Notes: generated by a model from the sequence alone, not told the origin. Shown: positions 55,467 to 63,816, counted from the first letter of the stretch. The stretch: 64,000 bases of DNA from Glaesserella australis (GCF_003260095.1 NZ_PTPX01000017.1:1-64000), one strand, 5' to 3'. A program made the numbers and translations.

Positions 55467-55475
55467 ACCGCACTT
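55467..55475 (-). other. Haemophilus-type DNA uptake core
   Basis: ACCGCACTT is the complement of AAGTGCGGT. It is followed on its own strand by the A/T-rich flank typical of the extended Haemophilus signal. An eight-of-nine Mannheimia-type core (CAAGCGGT) lies about 55 bases to the left, so this gap holds both dialects. Confidence 0.8.
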
Positions 55476-55530
55476 TTTTACTTGCTTTAGCTTAAACGTT
55501 ATTTAACAGATTGATAAATAAGAGGTTTAT

Positions 55531-56397
55531 ATGAAAACGATCGCTTTTTTAGGATTAGGGGCAATGGGCAGCCGAATGGCGAGCCGTTTGGTGCAAGCGG
55601 GTTTTAAGGTGAAAGTGTGGAACCGCAGCCCGAATGCGGCACAGCCTTTGCTACAACAAGGGGCGAGCTGGGCGGAAACACCAAAACAAGCGGCGGAAAA
55701 TGCGGATTTTGTGATCGCAATGGTGCGAGATAATGAGGCATCGGCACAGGTTTGGTTGGATCAGGAAACGGGGGCGTTATACGGAATGAAAGCTGGGGCG
55801 ATCGCTATTGAAAGCTCTACGCTGACGTATCAGTGGATTCAACAGTTGGCGGTAAAATTTGCGGAAAATCAGACCGCTCTTTTAGAGGCGCCAGTATCAG
55901 GCACGCGTCCGCACGCCGAAATGGGGCAATTAGTCTATTTGGTGGCTGGCGAGCAGGAGATTTTTGAGCAAGCGAAACCGATTTTAGTGGTAATGGGTAA
56001 AACGGCTGAGCAAGTGATCGGGCAAATTGGTTCGGGTGCTTTGGCAAAATTGGCGACCAACACCCTAATGGGCGTGCAAGTGGCGGTGGTAGCGGAATTG
56101 ATCACTTTACTCAAACACCAACATAGCGATGTGCCAGCCATTTTGAATGCCGTAAGCAATACATCCGCTTGGAGTGGCGTGGTACAAATGGCGGCAAATT
56201 CGATGTTAAGCGAAAACTTTGCACCGCTTTTCCCAGTGGAACTTTTAACCAAAGATTTGGCTTATACCTTACAAGCGGCAAAACAAGCGGAATCCGCCCC
56301 TGTGATTACGCAAACCCATCAATTATTTAACCAAGCCATTGCACAAGGTTACGGCGATTTACAAATGTCCGCCGTGGTAAAAGTGTTAGAAAAATAA
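55531..56397 (+). CDS. Beta-hydroxyacid dehydrogenase family oxidoreductase
   Basis: This 288-residue NAD(P)-dependent enzyme of the 3-hydroxyisobutyrate/tartronate semialdehyde reductase family has FLGLGAMGSRMASRLVQAGFKVKVWNR (Rossmann), LEAPVSGTRPHAEMGQL (substrate loop) and the catalytic lysine region GALAKLATNTLMG. It could reduce succinic or glyoxylate-type semialdehydes; the exact substrate is not predictable. It lies 11 bases before the nitroreductase gene and likely shares its transcript. Confidence 0.85.
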   Translation: MKTIAFLGLGAMGSRMASRLVQAGFKVKVWNRSPNAAQPLLQQGASWAETPKQAAENADFVIAMVRDNEASAQVWLDQETGALYGMKAGAIAIESSTLTYQWIQQLAVKFAENQTALLEAPVSGTRPHAEMGQLVYLVAGEQEIFEQAKPILVVMGKTAEQVIGQIGSGALAKLATNTLMGVQVAVVAELITLLKHQHSDVPAILNAVSNTSAWSGVVQMAANSMLSENFAPLFPVELLTKDLAYTLQAAKQAESAPVITQTHQLFNQAIAQGYGDLQMSAVVKVLEK

Positions 56398-56407
56398 GGA
56401 AAAACCA

Positions 56408-57070
56408 ATGAATAAAGATGAAATTTTAGCAGCATATCACTTCCGCCACGCCTGCAAAGTTTATGATCCGAGTAAGAAAATCAGCGATGACGATTTCCGT
56501 TTTATTCTCGAAACAGGGCGTTTATCGCCGAGTTCGTTTGGCTTTGAACCGTGGAAATTTTTAGTAATTGAAAACCCAGAAATCAAGCAACTGATTCGCG
56601 AAAATGCGTGGGGTGCAGGCGAAAAAGCGACTGATGCTAGCCATTTTGTGGTGATTTTAGTGCGTCATCAAACCACTCTTGACCCAAACGGCGATTACTT
56701 ACCGCATTTTATGCGTACGGTGCAACAGCTACCTGAAGATGCCATTGCAATGCGTTTAAACTTTTTCCGTCAATACAGCCAATTTGAAGGCGAGTTTGCC
56801 GACAATCCACGAGCTTTTTACGATTGGGCGTGTAAACAAAGTTATATTGCGCTAGGGAATATGCTCACCGCCGCCGCAATGATCGGCATTGACAGCACAC
56901 CCATTGAAGGCTTTCCTTATGCCAAAATGGAAAAATTGCTGGCAGAAAAAGGGTTATTTGATCCAAAGGAATTTAAGTTAAGCGTAATGGTAGCGTTTGG
57001 TTATCGCAAACAAGAATCTCGCCCGAAAACACGCCAAGTTTTTGAGCAAGTGGTTGAATTTATTAAATAA
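56408..57070 (+). CDS. NfsB-like nitroreductase
   Basis: This 220-residue FMN-dependent NAD(P)H oxidoreductase has the nitroreductase start (FRHACKVYDPSKKISDDDFRFILETGRLSPSSFGFEPWKFLVI), FVVILVRHQ and the C-terminal VAFGYRKQESRPKTRQ. It reduces nitroaromatics or quinones. It follows the beta-hydroxyacid dehydrogenase by 11 bases. It is convergent with an Lrp-type regulator across an inverted uptake-signal pair. Confidence 0.9.
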   Translation: MNKDEILAAYHFRHACKVYDPSKKISDDDFRFILETGRLSPSSFGFEPWKFLVIENPEIKQLIRENAWGAGEKATDASHFVVILVRHQTTLDPNGDYLPHFMRTVQQLPEDAIAMRLNFFRQYSQFEGEFADNPRAFYDWACKQSYIALGNMLTAAAMIGIDSTPIEGFPYAKMEKLLAEKGLFDPKEFKLSVMVAFGYRKQESRPKTRQVFEQVVEFIK

Positions 57071-57104
57071 TTTAACTTGAATGCGAAATTTTTAGCATTA
57101 CACA

Positions 57105-57193
57105 AAGTGCGGTGGGATTTTGGGAAGATTTGTTAGCTATTGATTTTCGGAGAGCAGAAATTTACAAAAGTCTATACAAATCCCACCGCACTT
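57105..57193. terminator. Inverted pair of Haemophilus-type uptake signals
   Basis: AAGTGCGGTGGGATTT (57105-57120) and AAATCCCACCGCACTT (57178-57193) are perfect 16-base complements separated by 57 bases, between convergent genes. They can form a stem and serve as a bidirectional terminator, and they are two complete copies of the Haemophilus influenzae-type core. Confidence 0.7.
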
Positions 57194-57200
57194 TTCCCGT

Positions 57201-57665
57201 TTAAATCTTCAACGGCAAGGCTCGTTTTGGCACAACTTCTTTCATTACCAGCGTGGAGCTTAGTCGCAACACATTTGGCAGGCTGGTGAGTTTTTTGTCG
57301 TAAAAGAGTTGGAAAGATTCTAGCGATGGTGTGACGATGTGCAAAATATAGTCGATGTCGCCAAATAAGCGTTGTGCTTGGATAATTTCGGGCAGATCTT
57401 GCAACGCCAATTCAAATTTAGCCACATCGTCCATCACCACATTTTTCAAGGTTACAAACACAATGGCGGAGAAATCTAGCCCCACGGCTTTGGGGTCAAT
57501 TACCGTTTGGTAGCCTTGAATTACGCCGTTTTGTTCTAGTTGTTTTACACGCCGTTGGCAAGGCGAGAGGCTGATGCCGATTTTATCCGCCAATTCTGTG
57601 AGAGAAATTCGCCCATTCTTTTGCATTTCTGCAAGAATTTTTCGATCTATTCTATCCATACGCAA
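57201..57665 (-). CDS. Lrp/AsnC family regulator
   Basis: This 154-residue amino-acid-responsive regulator has an N-terminal helix-turn-helix (DRKILAEMQKNGRISLTELADKIGISLSPCQRRVKQLEQNGVIQGY) and the C-terminal RAM domain that forms octamers and binds ligand. It is divergent from a LysE-type exporter gene, the standard arrangement for control of amino acid export. An inverted repeat lies between them. It is not the global Lrp, being too divergent. Confidence 0.9.
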   Translation of the reverse strand: MRMDRIDRKILAEMQKNGRISLTELADKIGISLSPCQRRVKQLEQNGVIQGYQTVIDPKAVGLDFSAIVFVTLKNVVMDDVAKFELALQDLPEIIQAQRLFGDIDYILHIVTPSLESFQLFYDKKLTSLPNVLRLSSTLVMKEVVPKRALPLKI

Positions 57666-57691
57666 TAATCTTCTAAAAATAAGGCTTATCT

Positions 57692-57730
57692 TAGCAATCT
57701 TTGCAACTTCTTTCTAGGGCAAGATTGCTA
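57692..57730. promoter_or_regulatory. Inverted repeat in the Lrp-type/LysE divergent gap
   Basis: TAGCAATCTT (57692-57701) and AAGATTGCTA (57721-57730) are perfect 10-base complements with a 19-base centre. The position between regulator and exporter starts suggests an operator for the Lrp-type protein. The right arm abuts a TACAAT -10 candidate at 57729. Confidence 0.6.
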
Positions 57731-57768
57731 CAATAATGGCATTAAATTTGAGTTAAAGGGAAGAAAAA

Positions 57769-58383
57769 ATGTCGGAAACAATGTTATGGAGCTTTTGGGC
57801 GTTATCAATGTCATTGACCTTAACCCCTGGTGCGGACTGGGCTTATGTGATGTCGGCAGGAATGAAAAACAAAGTGTTCACGGCGTTATTGGGAATGTTA
57901 TTGGGCTATTTGCTCGTGATCTTTGCGGTAATGGCTGGCGTGGGGGCGTTGGTCGTTGCCTTTCCTGTGTTGCTACAAGCCTTGACCTTTCTCGGTGCGG
58001 CTTATTTGTTATGGCTAGGTAAACAAGTGTTATGCCAACCGCCAGCAGTGGGCGAAAGCCAAGGCGAGCAACAACCTGCACGGCAGTGGATCGTCAAAGG
58101 CATTGCGGTAAGCGGTTTAAATCCGAAAGTGTTGCTGATGTTTTTAGCCTTAATCCCCCAATTTTTAACGGCACAAACTAACATTTCAATGCCTGTTCAA
58201 ACCTTGTTTTTCGGTTTAATTCACATTGCCAACTGTGCCTTGATTTACCCTTTTGTGGGCTTGGGTGTCGGCATCAGTTTACGCTACCGCCCCGATTTAT
58301 CCCGTTGGATCAGCCGCTTTTCAGGCGTGGCGATGATCACCATTGCCCTGTTGTTATTGGGGGAACAGGTGTATTTAATTTAG
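57769..58383 (+). CDS. LysE family amino acid exporter
   Basis: This 204-residue inner-membrane protein has six hydrophobic segments of the LysE/RhtB family (LTPGADWAYVMSAGMKNKVFTALLGMLLGYLLVI, GAAYLLWLGKQVL, VSGLNPKVLLMFLALIPQF). RhtB-type members export homoserine, threonine, leucine and other amino acids. The divergent Lrp-type regulator suggests induction by an amino acid. GGGAAGAAAAA precedes the start. Confidence 0.88.
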   Translation: MSETMLWSFWALSMSLTLTPGADWAYVMSAGMKNKVFTALLGMLLGYLLVIFAVMAGVGALVVAFPVLLQALTFLGAAYLLWLGKQVLCQPPAVGESQGEQQPARQWIVKGIAVSGLNPKVLLMFLALIPQFLTAQTNISMPVQTLFFGLIHIANCALIYPFVGLGVGISLRYRPDLSRWISRFSGVAMITIALLLLGEQVYLI

Positions 58384-58388
58384 TCTTA

Positions 58389-58439
58389 ACAAGCGGTCAG
58401 AATTTAGAAAAATATTGCAAATTTTGCCCGCACTTTTCC
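58389..58439. other. Mixed uptake-signal spacer after the LysE gene
   Basis: ACAAGCGGTCAG (Mannheimia-type, from 58389) is followed 36 bases later by CCCGCACTT, one base off the Haemophilus-type core in the opposite orientation. Both dialects therefore sit in one intergenic spacer. Confidence 0.55.
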
Positions 58440-58539
58440 CTCGTTTTCTCATATCATCTTTTCTGATAAGGGCTATTTTAAATCCTGATTTAACTTACCT
58501 TGTCATCTTTTCTATAATAAGCGTACATACACTTATCAG

Positions 58540-58556
58540 GGCGTAACGCCTTTTTT
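58540..58556 (+). terminator. Small hairpin with T-run in the mdaB leader
   Basis: GGCG (58540-58543), loop TAA, CGCC (58547-58550) and TTTTTT form a short terminator-like hairpin only 28 bases upstream of the mdaB start. It lies downstream of a TATAAT (58512) promoter. It could attenuate mdaB. The stem is short. Confidence 0.45.
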
Positions 58557-58583
58557 ATGACCTATCCAAAGAAGGAAGAAAAA

Positions 58584-59162
58584 ATGAATATTTTATTATT
58601 AGATGGTGGTAAAAATTTTGGTCATTCACATGGTGAGTTGAACCATACGTTACATCAAAAAGCGAAAGAAGTTTTGACCGCACTTGGGCATCAGGTGCAA
58701 GAAACCGTGATTGATCACGGCTATGATATTGCTGAAGAAATCGAGAAATTCGTTTGGATGGATGCGGTGATTTGGCAAATGCCAGGCTGGTGGATGCACG
58801 AGCCTTGGACGGTGAAAAAATATATGGATGAAGTCTTTACAACGGGACACGGCAAGTTGTACCAAAGCGATGGTCGCCACCGTGTGAACCCGACAGAGGG
58901 TTATGGCACGGGTGGTTTGTTGCAAGGTAAAAAACATATGCTTTCTTTAACATGGAATGCCCCGATTGAGGCGTTTACCCGTGAAGGAGATTTCTTTGAA
59001 GGCAACGGCGTGGATGGGCTGTATCTACATTTCCATAAAGCTAATGAATTTTTAGGGATGAGCCGTTTGCCAACCTTTATTTGCAACGATGTGATTAAAG
59101 CCCCTGATGTTCCGAAATATTTAGCGGATTATCAAGCACATTTAGAGAAAGTGTTTGGCTAA
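58584..59162 (+). CDS. mdaB: Quinone reductase MdaB
   Basis: MdaB is an FAD-dependent NADPH:quinone oxidoreductase that protects against quinone and oxidative stress. The 192-residue flavodoxin-fold protein is close to E. coli MdaB (IWQMPGWWMHEPWTVKKYMDEVFTTGHG, GGLLQGKKHMLSLTWNAP, LHFHKANEFLGMSRLPTFICNDVIK). The start at 58584 has AAGAAGGAAGAAAAA upstream; an in-frame ATG nine codons earlier lies in the leader hairpin T-run region and is rejected. A Haemophilus-type uptake core is inside the gene at 58677. Confidence 0.93.
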   Translation: MNILLLDGGKNFGHSHGELNHTLHQKAKEVLTALGHQVQETVIDHGYDIAEEIEKFVWMDAVIWQMPGWWMHEPWTVKKYMDEVFTTGHGKLYQSDGRHRVNPTEGYGTGGLLQGKKHMLSLTWNAPIEAFTREGDFFEGNGVDGLYLHFHKANEFLGMSRLPTFICNDVIKAPDVPKYLADYQAHLEKVFG

Positions 59163-59253
59163 TTTCATCTTTTTTTCTCAATTCGGGAACTCATTGAACC
59201 ATTTTAGCGTCTTATATAAACTCTTATATAACTTGGACTACTCGGAGAACAAG

Positions 59254-60789
59254 ATGAAACTCAACACTTTAACCACACTGCTTTTTGCAACCACGGTATC
59301 AAGCGTATTTGCTGCACCGCCGACAATGCCTGATCCGTTGGCGGATCGTCCTTATTTCAACCAGACGGAAACGGGCTTTGATCTCAATTTTAACGATAAA
59401 AACTACCGCTTGTTTGAAGCGACAGTAAACGGCGAGAGCATTAAATTCCGTGCTTTTGAGAAAATTGTGTATGTGCAAAATCCGTTAGAACCTGATTATC
59501 AAACACTCAATGTTTATGTGCCAGAAGCCTATTTTAATGGCGACTCTATCAACGGTTTTAACGCCAACACTGCCCCGATTTTCTTACCAAATGCGGTAGG
59601 CGGTTATATGCCAGCCAAAGCGGCAACCTATGATAAAAAAGGCTTTGGCTCAAACGATAAACCGAATGCGATTGTCACCGCACTTTCTAAAGGCTATGTG
59701 GTAGCAAGCGTGGGTGCTCGTGGGCGTACCCTTGAGAAAGACGGCAAATATACGGGCAAAGCCCCAGCAGTGATTGTGGATTTAAAATCGGCGGTGCGTT
59801 ATTTGCACTTTAACGATGCGAAAATGGCAGGGGATGCGAACAAAATCATCTCAAACGGAACCAGTGCAGGTGGGGCGTTATCGGCATTGTTAGGGGCAAG
59901 TGCTAATCACGCTGATTATGTGGCGGAACTTAAAAAGATCGGAGCAGCTGAAGCAAGCGATGCGATTTTTGCGGTGTCCGCTTACTGCCCGATTACTAAC
60001 CTTGAACACGCGGATATGGCGTATGAGTGGGAATTTAACGGCTTAAACCAATTTAGCCGTATGGATATGAGCAAGCTCAATGCGGCAAGTTTCAATGACC
60101 GTTCAAAACCGATGCCGAAAATCGAAGGCGAATTAACCGCTGAGCAAATCAAGGTCTCTGACGAGTTAAAAGCGGCGTTCCCTGCTTATCTAAACAGCTT
60201 GAACTTGAAAGACGAAAACGGCAATCCGCTTACCCTTGATGCTCAAGGCAATGGCTCGTTTAAAACCTATCTGAAAAATGTGCTGGTTAAGGCGGCAGAT
60301 ACGGCTCGCAAAAATGGTGCTGATTTAAGCGATAAAAATTGGCTAACGTTAAGCAAAGACGGCGTAAACGATATGGATTGGAACGGTTATATTCATTCAG
60401 AAAAACGAATGAAATCGCCGCCTGCGTTTGATGCCTTTGATTTAAGCACAGGTGAAAATAACCTGTTCGGTACGGAAAGTGCCAATAATCAGCACTTCAC
60501 CCCATATGCCCTTGCTCATTCAACAAAACAGGGCGGAATGGCAGATGCTCAAACGGTTAAAATGATGAATGCAATGAATTATCTCGATAATCCAAATGCC
60601 GCACAACATTGGCGTATTCGTGTTGGTAGCTCTGACCGAGATACATCCTACGCTATTTCTGCAATTTTAGCCGTGAAGCTCAATATGGCTGGTAAAAATG
60701 TGGATTATGCAACCCCTTGGGGCGTACCACATTCGGGCGATTATGATTTAGATGAATTGTTTAAGTGGGCGGATAGTATTAGTAAATAG
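59254..60789 (+). CDS. Secreted tannase-like alpha/beta hydrolase
   Basis: This 511-residue precursor has a signal peptide (MKLNTLTTLLFATTVSSVFA, cleavage after about residue 20). The alpha/beta hydrolase fold shows the nucleophile motif GTSAGGALSALLG (Ser204) and a late HSGDYDLDELF segment that could supply the catalytic His and acid. The pattern resembles subtype B tannases and feruloyl esterases, which split galloyl or related esters. The start at 59254 is chosen for the signal peptide. A Haemophilus-type uptake core lies inside at 59677. Substrate and cell location (periplasm) are inferred. Confidence 0.75.
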   Translation: MKLNTLTTLLFATTVSSVFAAPPTMPDPLADRPYFNQTETGFDLNFNDKNYRLFEATVNGESIKFRAFEKIVYVQNPLEPDYQTLNVYVPEAYFNGDSINGFNANTAPIFLPNAVGGYMPAKAATYDKKGFGSNDKPNAIVTALSKGYVVASVGARGRTLEKDGKYTGKAPAVIVDLKSAVRYLHFNDAKMAGDANKIISNGTSAGGALSALLGASANHADYVAELKKIGAAEASDAIFAVSAYCPITNLEHADMAYEWEFNGLNQFSRMDMSKLNAASFNDRSKPMPKIEGELTAEQIKVSDELKAAFPAYLNSLNLKDENGNPLTLDAQGNGSFKTYLKNVLVKAADTARKNGADLSDKNWLTLSKDGVNDMDWNGYIHSEKRMKSPPAFDAFDLSTGENNLFGTESANNQHFTPYALAHSTKQGGMADAQTVKMMNAMNYLDNPNAAQHWRIRVGSSDRDTSYAISAILAVKLNMAGKNVDYATPWGVPHSGDYDLDELFKWADSISK

Positions 60790-60901
60790 GTAAGTGAGCG
60801 GTCAGTTTACTACTAAAATTTGCAAATTCGGATTGAATAAAGCACCAGCGTGAACACTAGTGCTATCTATAAAGTGGCTTGAATTATCTCCGTTTTTTAA
60901 G

Positions 60902-61681
60902 CTACTTTTTCTTCTCCATTGCCATTCTCGATATTTTCAATACCGTTTTGCGAGGTAAAAACGGTAGAACCCAGTCAGACGCAAATTTTAATTTCGCTTC
61001 GTTAAACGCCACAAGTTCGTCTTGTTGCATTGCTTTGTAACCGTAAGCGGCGACTTCTTCAGGCGTTTTTGCATTTTTCCACGCATCTACACCTTGCAAA
61101 TCGCCAGCAGCAACGAAACCTGTTGCCACCGCACCTGGGCAAAGTGCGGTCACGGTTACACCAAATTCACGCACTTCTTCAGCAATGGCTTGGCTGAAGG
61201 AAGTAACATAGGCTTTGCTGGCGTAATAAACCGCTTGCAACGGGCCAGGTAAAAAGCTTGCGGTGGACGAGACATTCAAAATTTTGCCCTGTTTGCGAGC
61301 GACCATTCCTTGCAAATAAAAGTGGGTCAATTCCGTTAAACTGGCGATGTTGAGCTGGATCATTTGGCTTTCTTTGACTAAATCACGCTCAAAAAAGCGA
61401 CCGTGACCGCCCACGCCTGCGTTGTTGATCAAAATATCCACCTGAATGCCGAGTTTTTCGGTTTCGTTAAAAATCGCTTGTGCTGCTTGAGGTTGGGCTA
61501 AATCTTGTGCAATGGTGGTCACTTTGACGTTGTAGGTTTGGCGTAATTCATCGGCAAGTTCGGCGAGTTTGTCCGCAGAACGAGCGACTAACACCAAATC
61601 GCCCCCTTGTTTTGCGTGAATTTTTGCGAACTCTAAACCGATACCGTTTGATGCCCCTGTGATTAAAGCGGTTTGTGTCAT
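60902..61681 (-). CDS. Short-chain dehydrogenase/reductase (DltE-like)
   Basis: This 259-residue NAD(P)-dependent oxidoreductase has the TGASNGIGLEFAKIHA Rossmann motif, NNAGVGGHGRF, and the catalytic S-x(n)-YxxxK (VSSTASFLPGPLQAVYYASKAYV). The C-terminal segment is slightly basic and hydrophobic (WVLPFLPRKTVLKISRMAMEKKK). The substrate is unknown. It is divergent from an AraC-type regulator 85 bases away, which may control it. A Haemophilus-type uptake core lies at 61142. Confidence 0.85.
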   Translation of the reverse strand: MTQTALITGASNGIGLEFAKIHAKQGGDLVLVARSADKLAELADELRQTYNVKVTTIAQDLAQPQAAQAIFNETEKLGIQVDILINNAGVGGHGRFFERDLVKESQMIQLNIASLTELTHFYLQGMVARKQGKILNVSSTASFLPGPLQAVYYASKAYVTSFSQAIAEEVREFGVTVTALCPGAVATGFVAAGDLQGVDAWKNAKTPEEVAAYGYKAMQQDELVAFNEAKLKFASDWVLPFLPRKTVLKISRMAMEKKK

Positions 61682-61766
61682 TTTTTATTCCTTATTGTCT
61701 TTGATTTTGATACTGTGTATTATTCCGTAAAAATTGCGGTATAAAAAGGTAAAAATAGGCTAATTT

Positions 61767-62618
61767 ATGGCAAAAACAGGAAATAAGATTGAAATTATCC
61801 AAACCGCAGAGTTAGAAATTTGTCTGTTTAGCGAATTTACTCAAAGCGATTTGCAAGCCGATGAACTGGCTCGTCAGCAATTAAATGCACAGCACCGCTT
61901 TGATTGTTATGTGTGGCTGTGGGTGACGGAAGGCGAATGTCCGCATTTGTTGGATTTTCAGCAGGTCACACAACAAACGGGCGAATGGTTGTTAATTCGT
62001 CCGCAACAGGTGCATCATTTTCTTTCAATGCAAGGCTGGGACGGCTGGGGCTTGTCCTTTCCAGCGGAATGGTTGAGTGCAGAGTTAGGGCAAACGTTGC
62101 CACAAAAACAACAAGTTACAGCTGAACAAGCTGGCTTGCTTGAATTGGCGTTAAAACAGCTCAAACAATGTCGTCATTTTGACTGGCACGGACAAACTTA
62201 TCAGCCTTTATTGCAAACGCAGTTGCACAGTTTTCTCGCACTTTTAACCACGCTTTATGCGGAAAAACCGTCTGCACAAGACCACAAAAAACAACGTTGG
62301 CAACAATTTAGACAACTGCTTGAACAGCATTTTCGTAGCAAACACCAAGTACAATTTTACGCCGAACAGCTTGCCTGTACCGAAAAAACGCTAGGCTCAG
62401 CTTGCCTTGCTCATACAGGTTTACCTGCCAAAACGGTCATCAATCAACGACTGTTGCTAGAGGCAAAACGGCTGTTAGTGCATACGCAACAATCGATCAA
62501 ACAAATCGCCTTACAACTTGGTTTTGAAGAAGCGACCCACTTCAATAAGTTTTTCAAAAAGTACGAAGGAACAACGCCAAAAGGGTTTCGGGAAGGGTAT
62601 TTGGCAGATAAATTGTAG
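61767..62618 (+). CDS. AraC family transcriptional regulator
   Basis: This 283-residue regulator has an N-terminal cupin-like ligand domain (QHRFDCYVWLWVTEGECPHLLDFQQVTQQTGEWLLIRPQQVHHF) and a C-terminal double helix-turn-helix (about residues 185-280, FYAEQLACTEKTLGSACLAHTGLPAKTVINQRLLLEAKRLL... IKQIALQLGFEEATHFNKFFKKYEGTTPKGFRE). The ligand is unknown. The divergent SDR gene is the likely target. It is convergent with the BrkB-like gene. Confidence 0.9.
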   Translation: MAKTGNKIEIIQTAELEICLFSEFTQSDLQADELARQQLNAQHRFDCYVWLWVTEGECPHLLDFQQVTQQTGEWLLIRPQQVHHFLSMQGWDGWGLSFPAEWLSAELGQTLPQKQQVTAEQAGLLELALKQLKQCRHFDWHGQTYQPLLQTQLHSFLALLTTLYAEKPSAQDHKKQRWQQFRQLLEQHFRSKHQVQFYAEQLACTEKTLGSACLAHTGLPAKTVINQRLLLEAKRLLVHTQQSIKQIALQLGFEEATHFNKFFKKYEGTTPKGFREGYLADKL

Positions 62619-62664
62619 GTACTAAAATATATAGGCAAAAGTACTTACTATAAAATGCGGGTAC

Positions 62665-63396
62665 TTAATTTTTATTCATCTCTTTAACCAATACTGTCGA
62701 AGTCAAAAGCAACACCCAAAGCAAGTTAATCCAAAGTAGCATAATCATCATACCGACAAAATCGTGGAAGACGACTAAATAGGTGTCGTTCCAGTAAATC
62801 AGCAGTTGGAACAGGCGGCTTATCAGCAACCAGCCAACAAGACAGCAAAGGGAGCCACAGAGAGCTGCTTTGAGATGAATTTTTGTGCGGGGTAAGGTGA
62901 AGAAAATCCAGATTAATAGCGTAAAAGCTACGTTGTAATTACAAAGATATTGAATGGGTTTTGGGAAAGATTTGATCGCAAAAAGTAGGGCAGAGAACAG
63001 CAAAATCAGCAAAAACATTCCGCCCCACGTTTTCACGAAATGCCAATCTAATTTACTTTTGATCCTCCATAACTGATTGATTGTATTATCAATTTTATAA
63101 ATAAAGAACAGAATAGCGAGAAAGAAAAAGCTGACGGTAAAATGGTCAGCAAGCCCTTTATGCGTGTTATGCACAAACTCAAACAAAGTACTGCCGACAA
63201 TGCTTTCCACTTGCCCCATTGGTTCAAGAAAGCCGTGCATCACAGTGTGAAACAGATCGTCAATACCGAGCTTTTCCAGTAATCCTAACCAAAATGACAG
63301 TAACGGCACAAGGGCAATCAGGCTGTAATAGGTCAGCGAAGTCGCATAAAGCTGAATGGGATATTGTTTGAGTCGTGTAAAAGTTTGAGTAAACAT
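62665..63396 (-). CDS. YihY/BrkB-like membrane protein
   Basis: This 243-residue protein has six hydrophobic segments and the start TFTRLKQYPIQLYATSLTYYSLIALVPLLSFWLGLLEKLG, as in the YihY/virulence factor BrkB family. The family was once called RNase BN in error; its role is unclear. The start at 63396 (MFTQTF) is chosen by family alignment, but no good ribosome site is seen. In-frame ATG codons also lie at 63438 and 63498, so the N-terminus is uncertain. Confidence 0.75.
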   Translation of the reverse strand: MFTQTFTRLKQYPIQLYATSLTYYSLIALVPLLSFWLGLLEKLGIDDLFHTVMHGFLEPMGQVESIVGSTLFEFVHNTHKGLADHFTVSFFFLAILFFIYKIDNTINQLWRIKSKLDWHFVKTWGGMFLLILLFSALLFAIKSFPKPIQYLCNYNVAFTLLIWIFFTLPRTKIHLKAALCGSLCCLVGWLLISRLFQLLIYWNDTYLVVFHDFVGMMIMLLWINLLWVLLLTSTVLVKEMNKN

Positions 63397-63655
63397 AAGC
63401 GTAATGTGAGATAAAAGGCTTGTGCTAATAATTAGCATAAAATGGCTGAAAATAAAAGGTTGCTGAGATTTTATTATTAATTTGCAAAAACACGTCAAAA
63501 TTCGACCGCTCTTTTGTTTTTGAGCGACTTAAAAAGTCCGCGAAACCACGTCAATTATCCGTATTCTCGTACAAAGATAACGATTTTTTGCTATTTATCC
63601 GAACGCTCTTCCTTTCTATAATCCGCCACAGTTTTAATAAATAAGGAAAATAAAA

Positions 63656-63816
63656 ATGCAACGAATGAACTATGCCGCGTTAAACACAAAATCTTACAAT
63701 GCAATGTTGGCAGTCGAGGCGAGTTCAGCCGTGAACAACTGTGCCAGTTTGTACAAAAACACCGCTTGGGCGATAGAGTGTTTGTGCCTGATGAAAGTGA
63801 AGTGATTAAGTTTTAA
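63656..63816 (+). pseudogene. Decayed AhpD/carboxymuconolactone decarboxylase-like gene
   Basis: A good -10 (TATAAT, 63617-63622) and AAGGAAAATAAA lead into an ATG at 63656. The first 21 codons read MQRMNYAALNTKSYNAMLAVE, which resembles the start of AhpD/CMD-family alkylhydroperoxidases. The frame then loses sense and stops at 63803-63805. A second coding-looking segment in another frame (GEFSREQLCQFVQKHRLGD, then RVFVPDESEVIKF) runs to a stop at 63814-63816. The pattern suggests deletion of the middle of one gene or fusion of two remnants. Confidence 0.5.
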
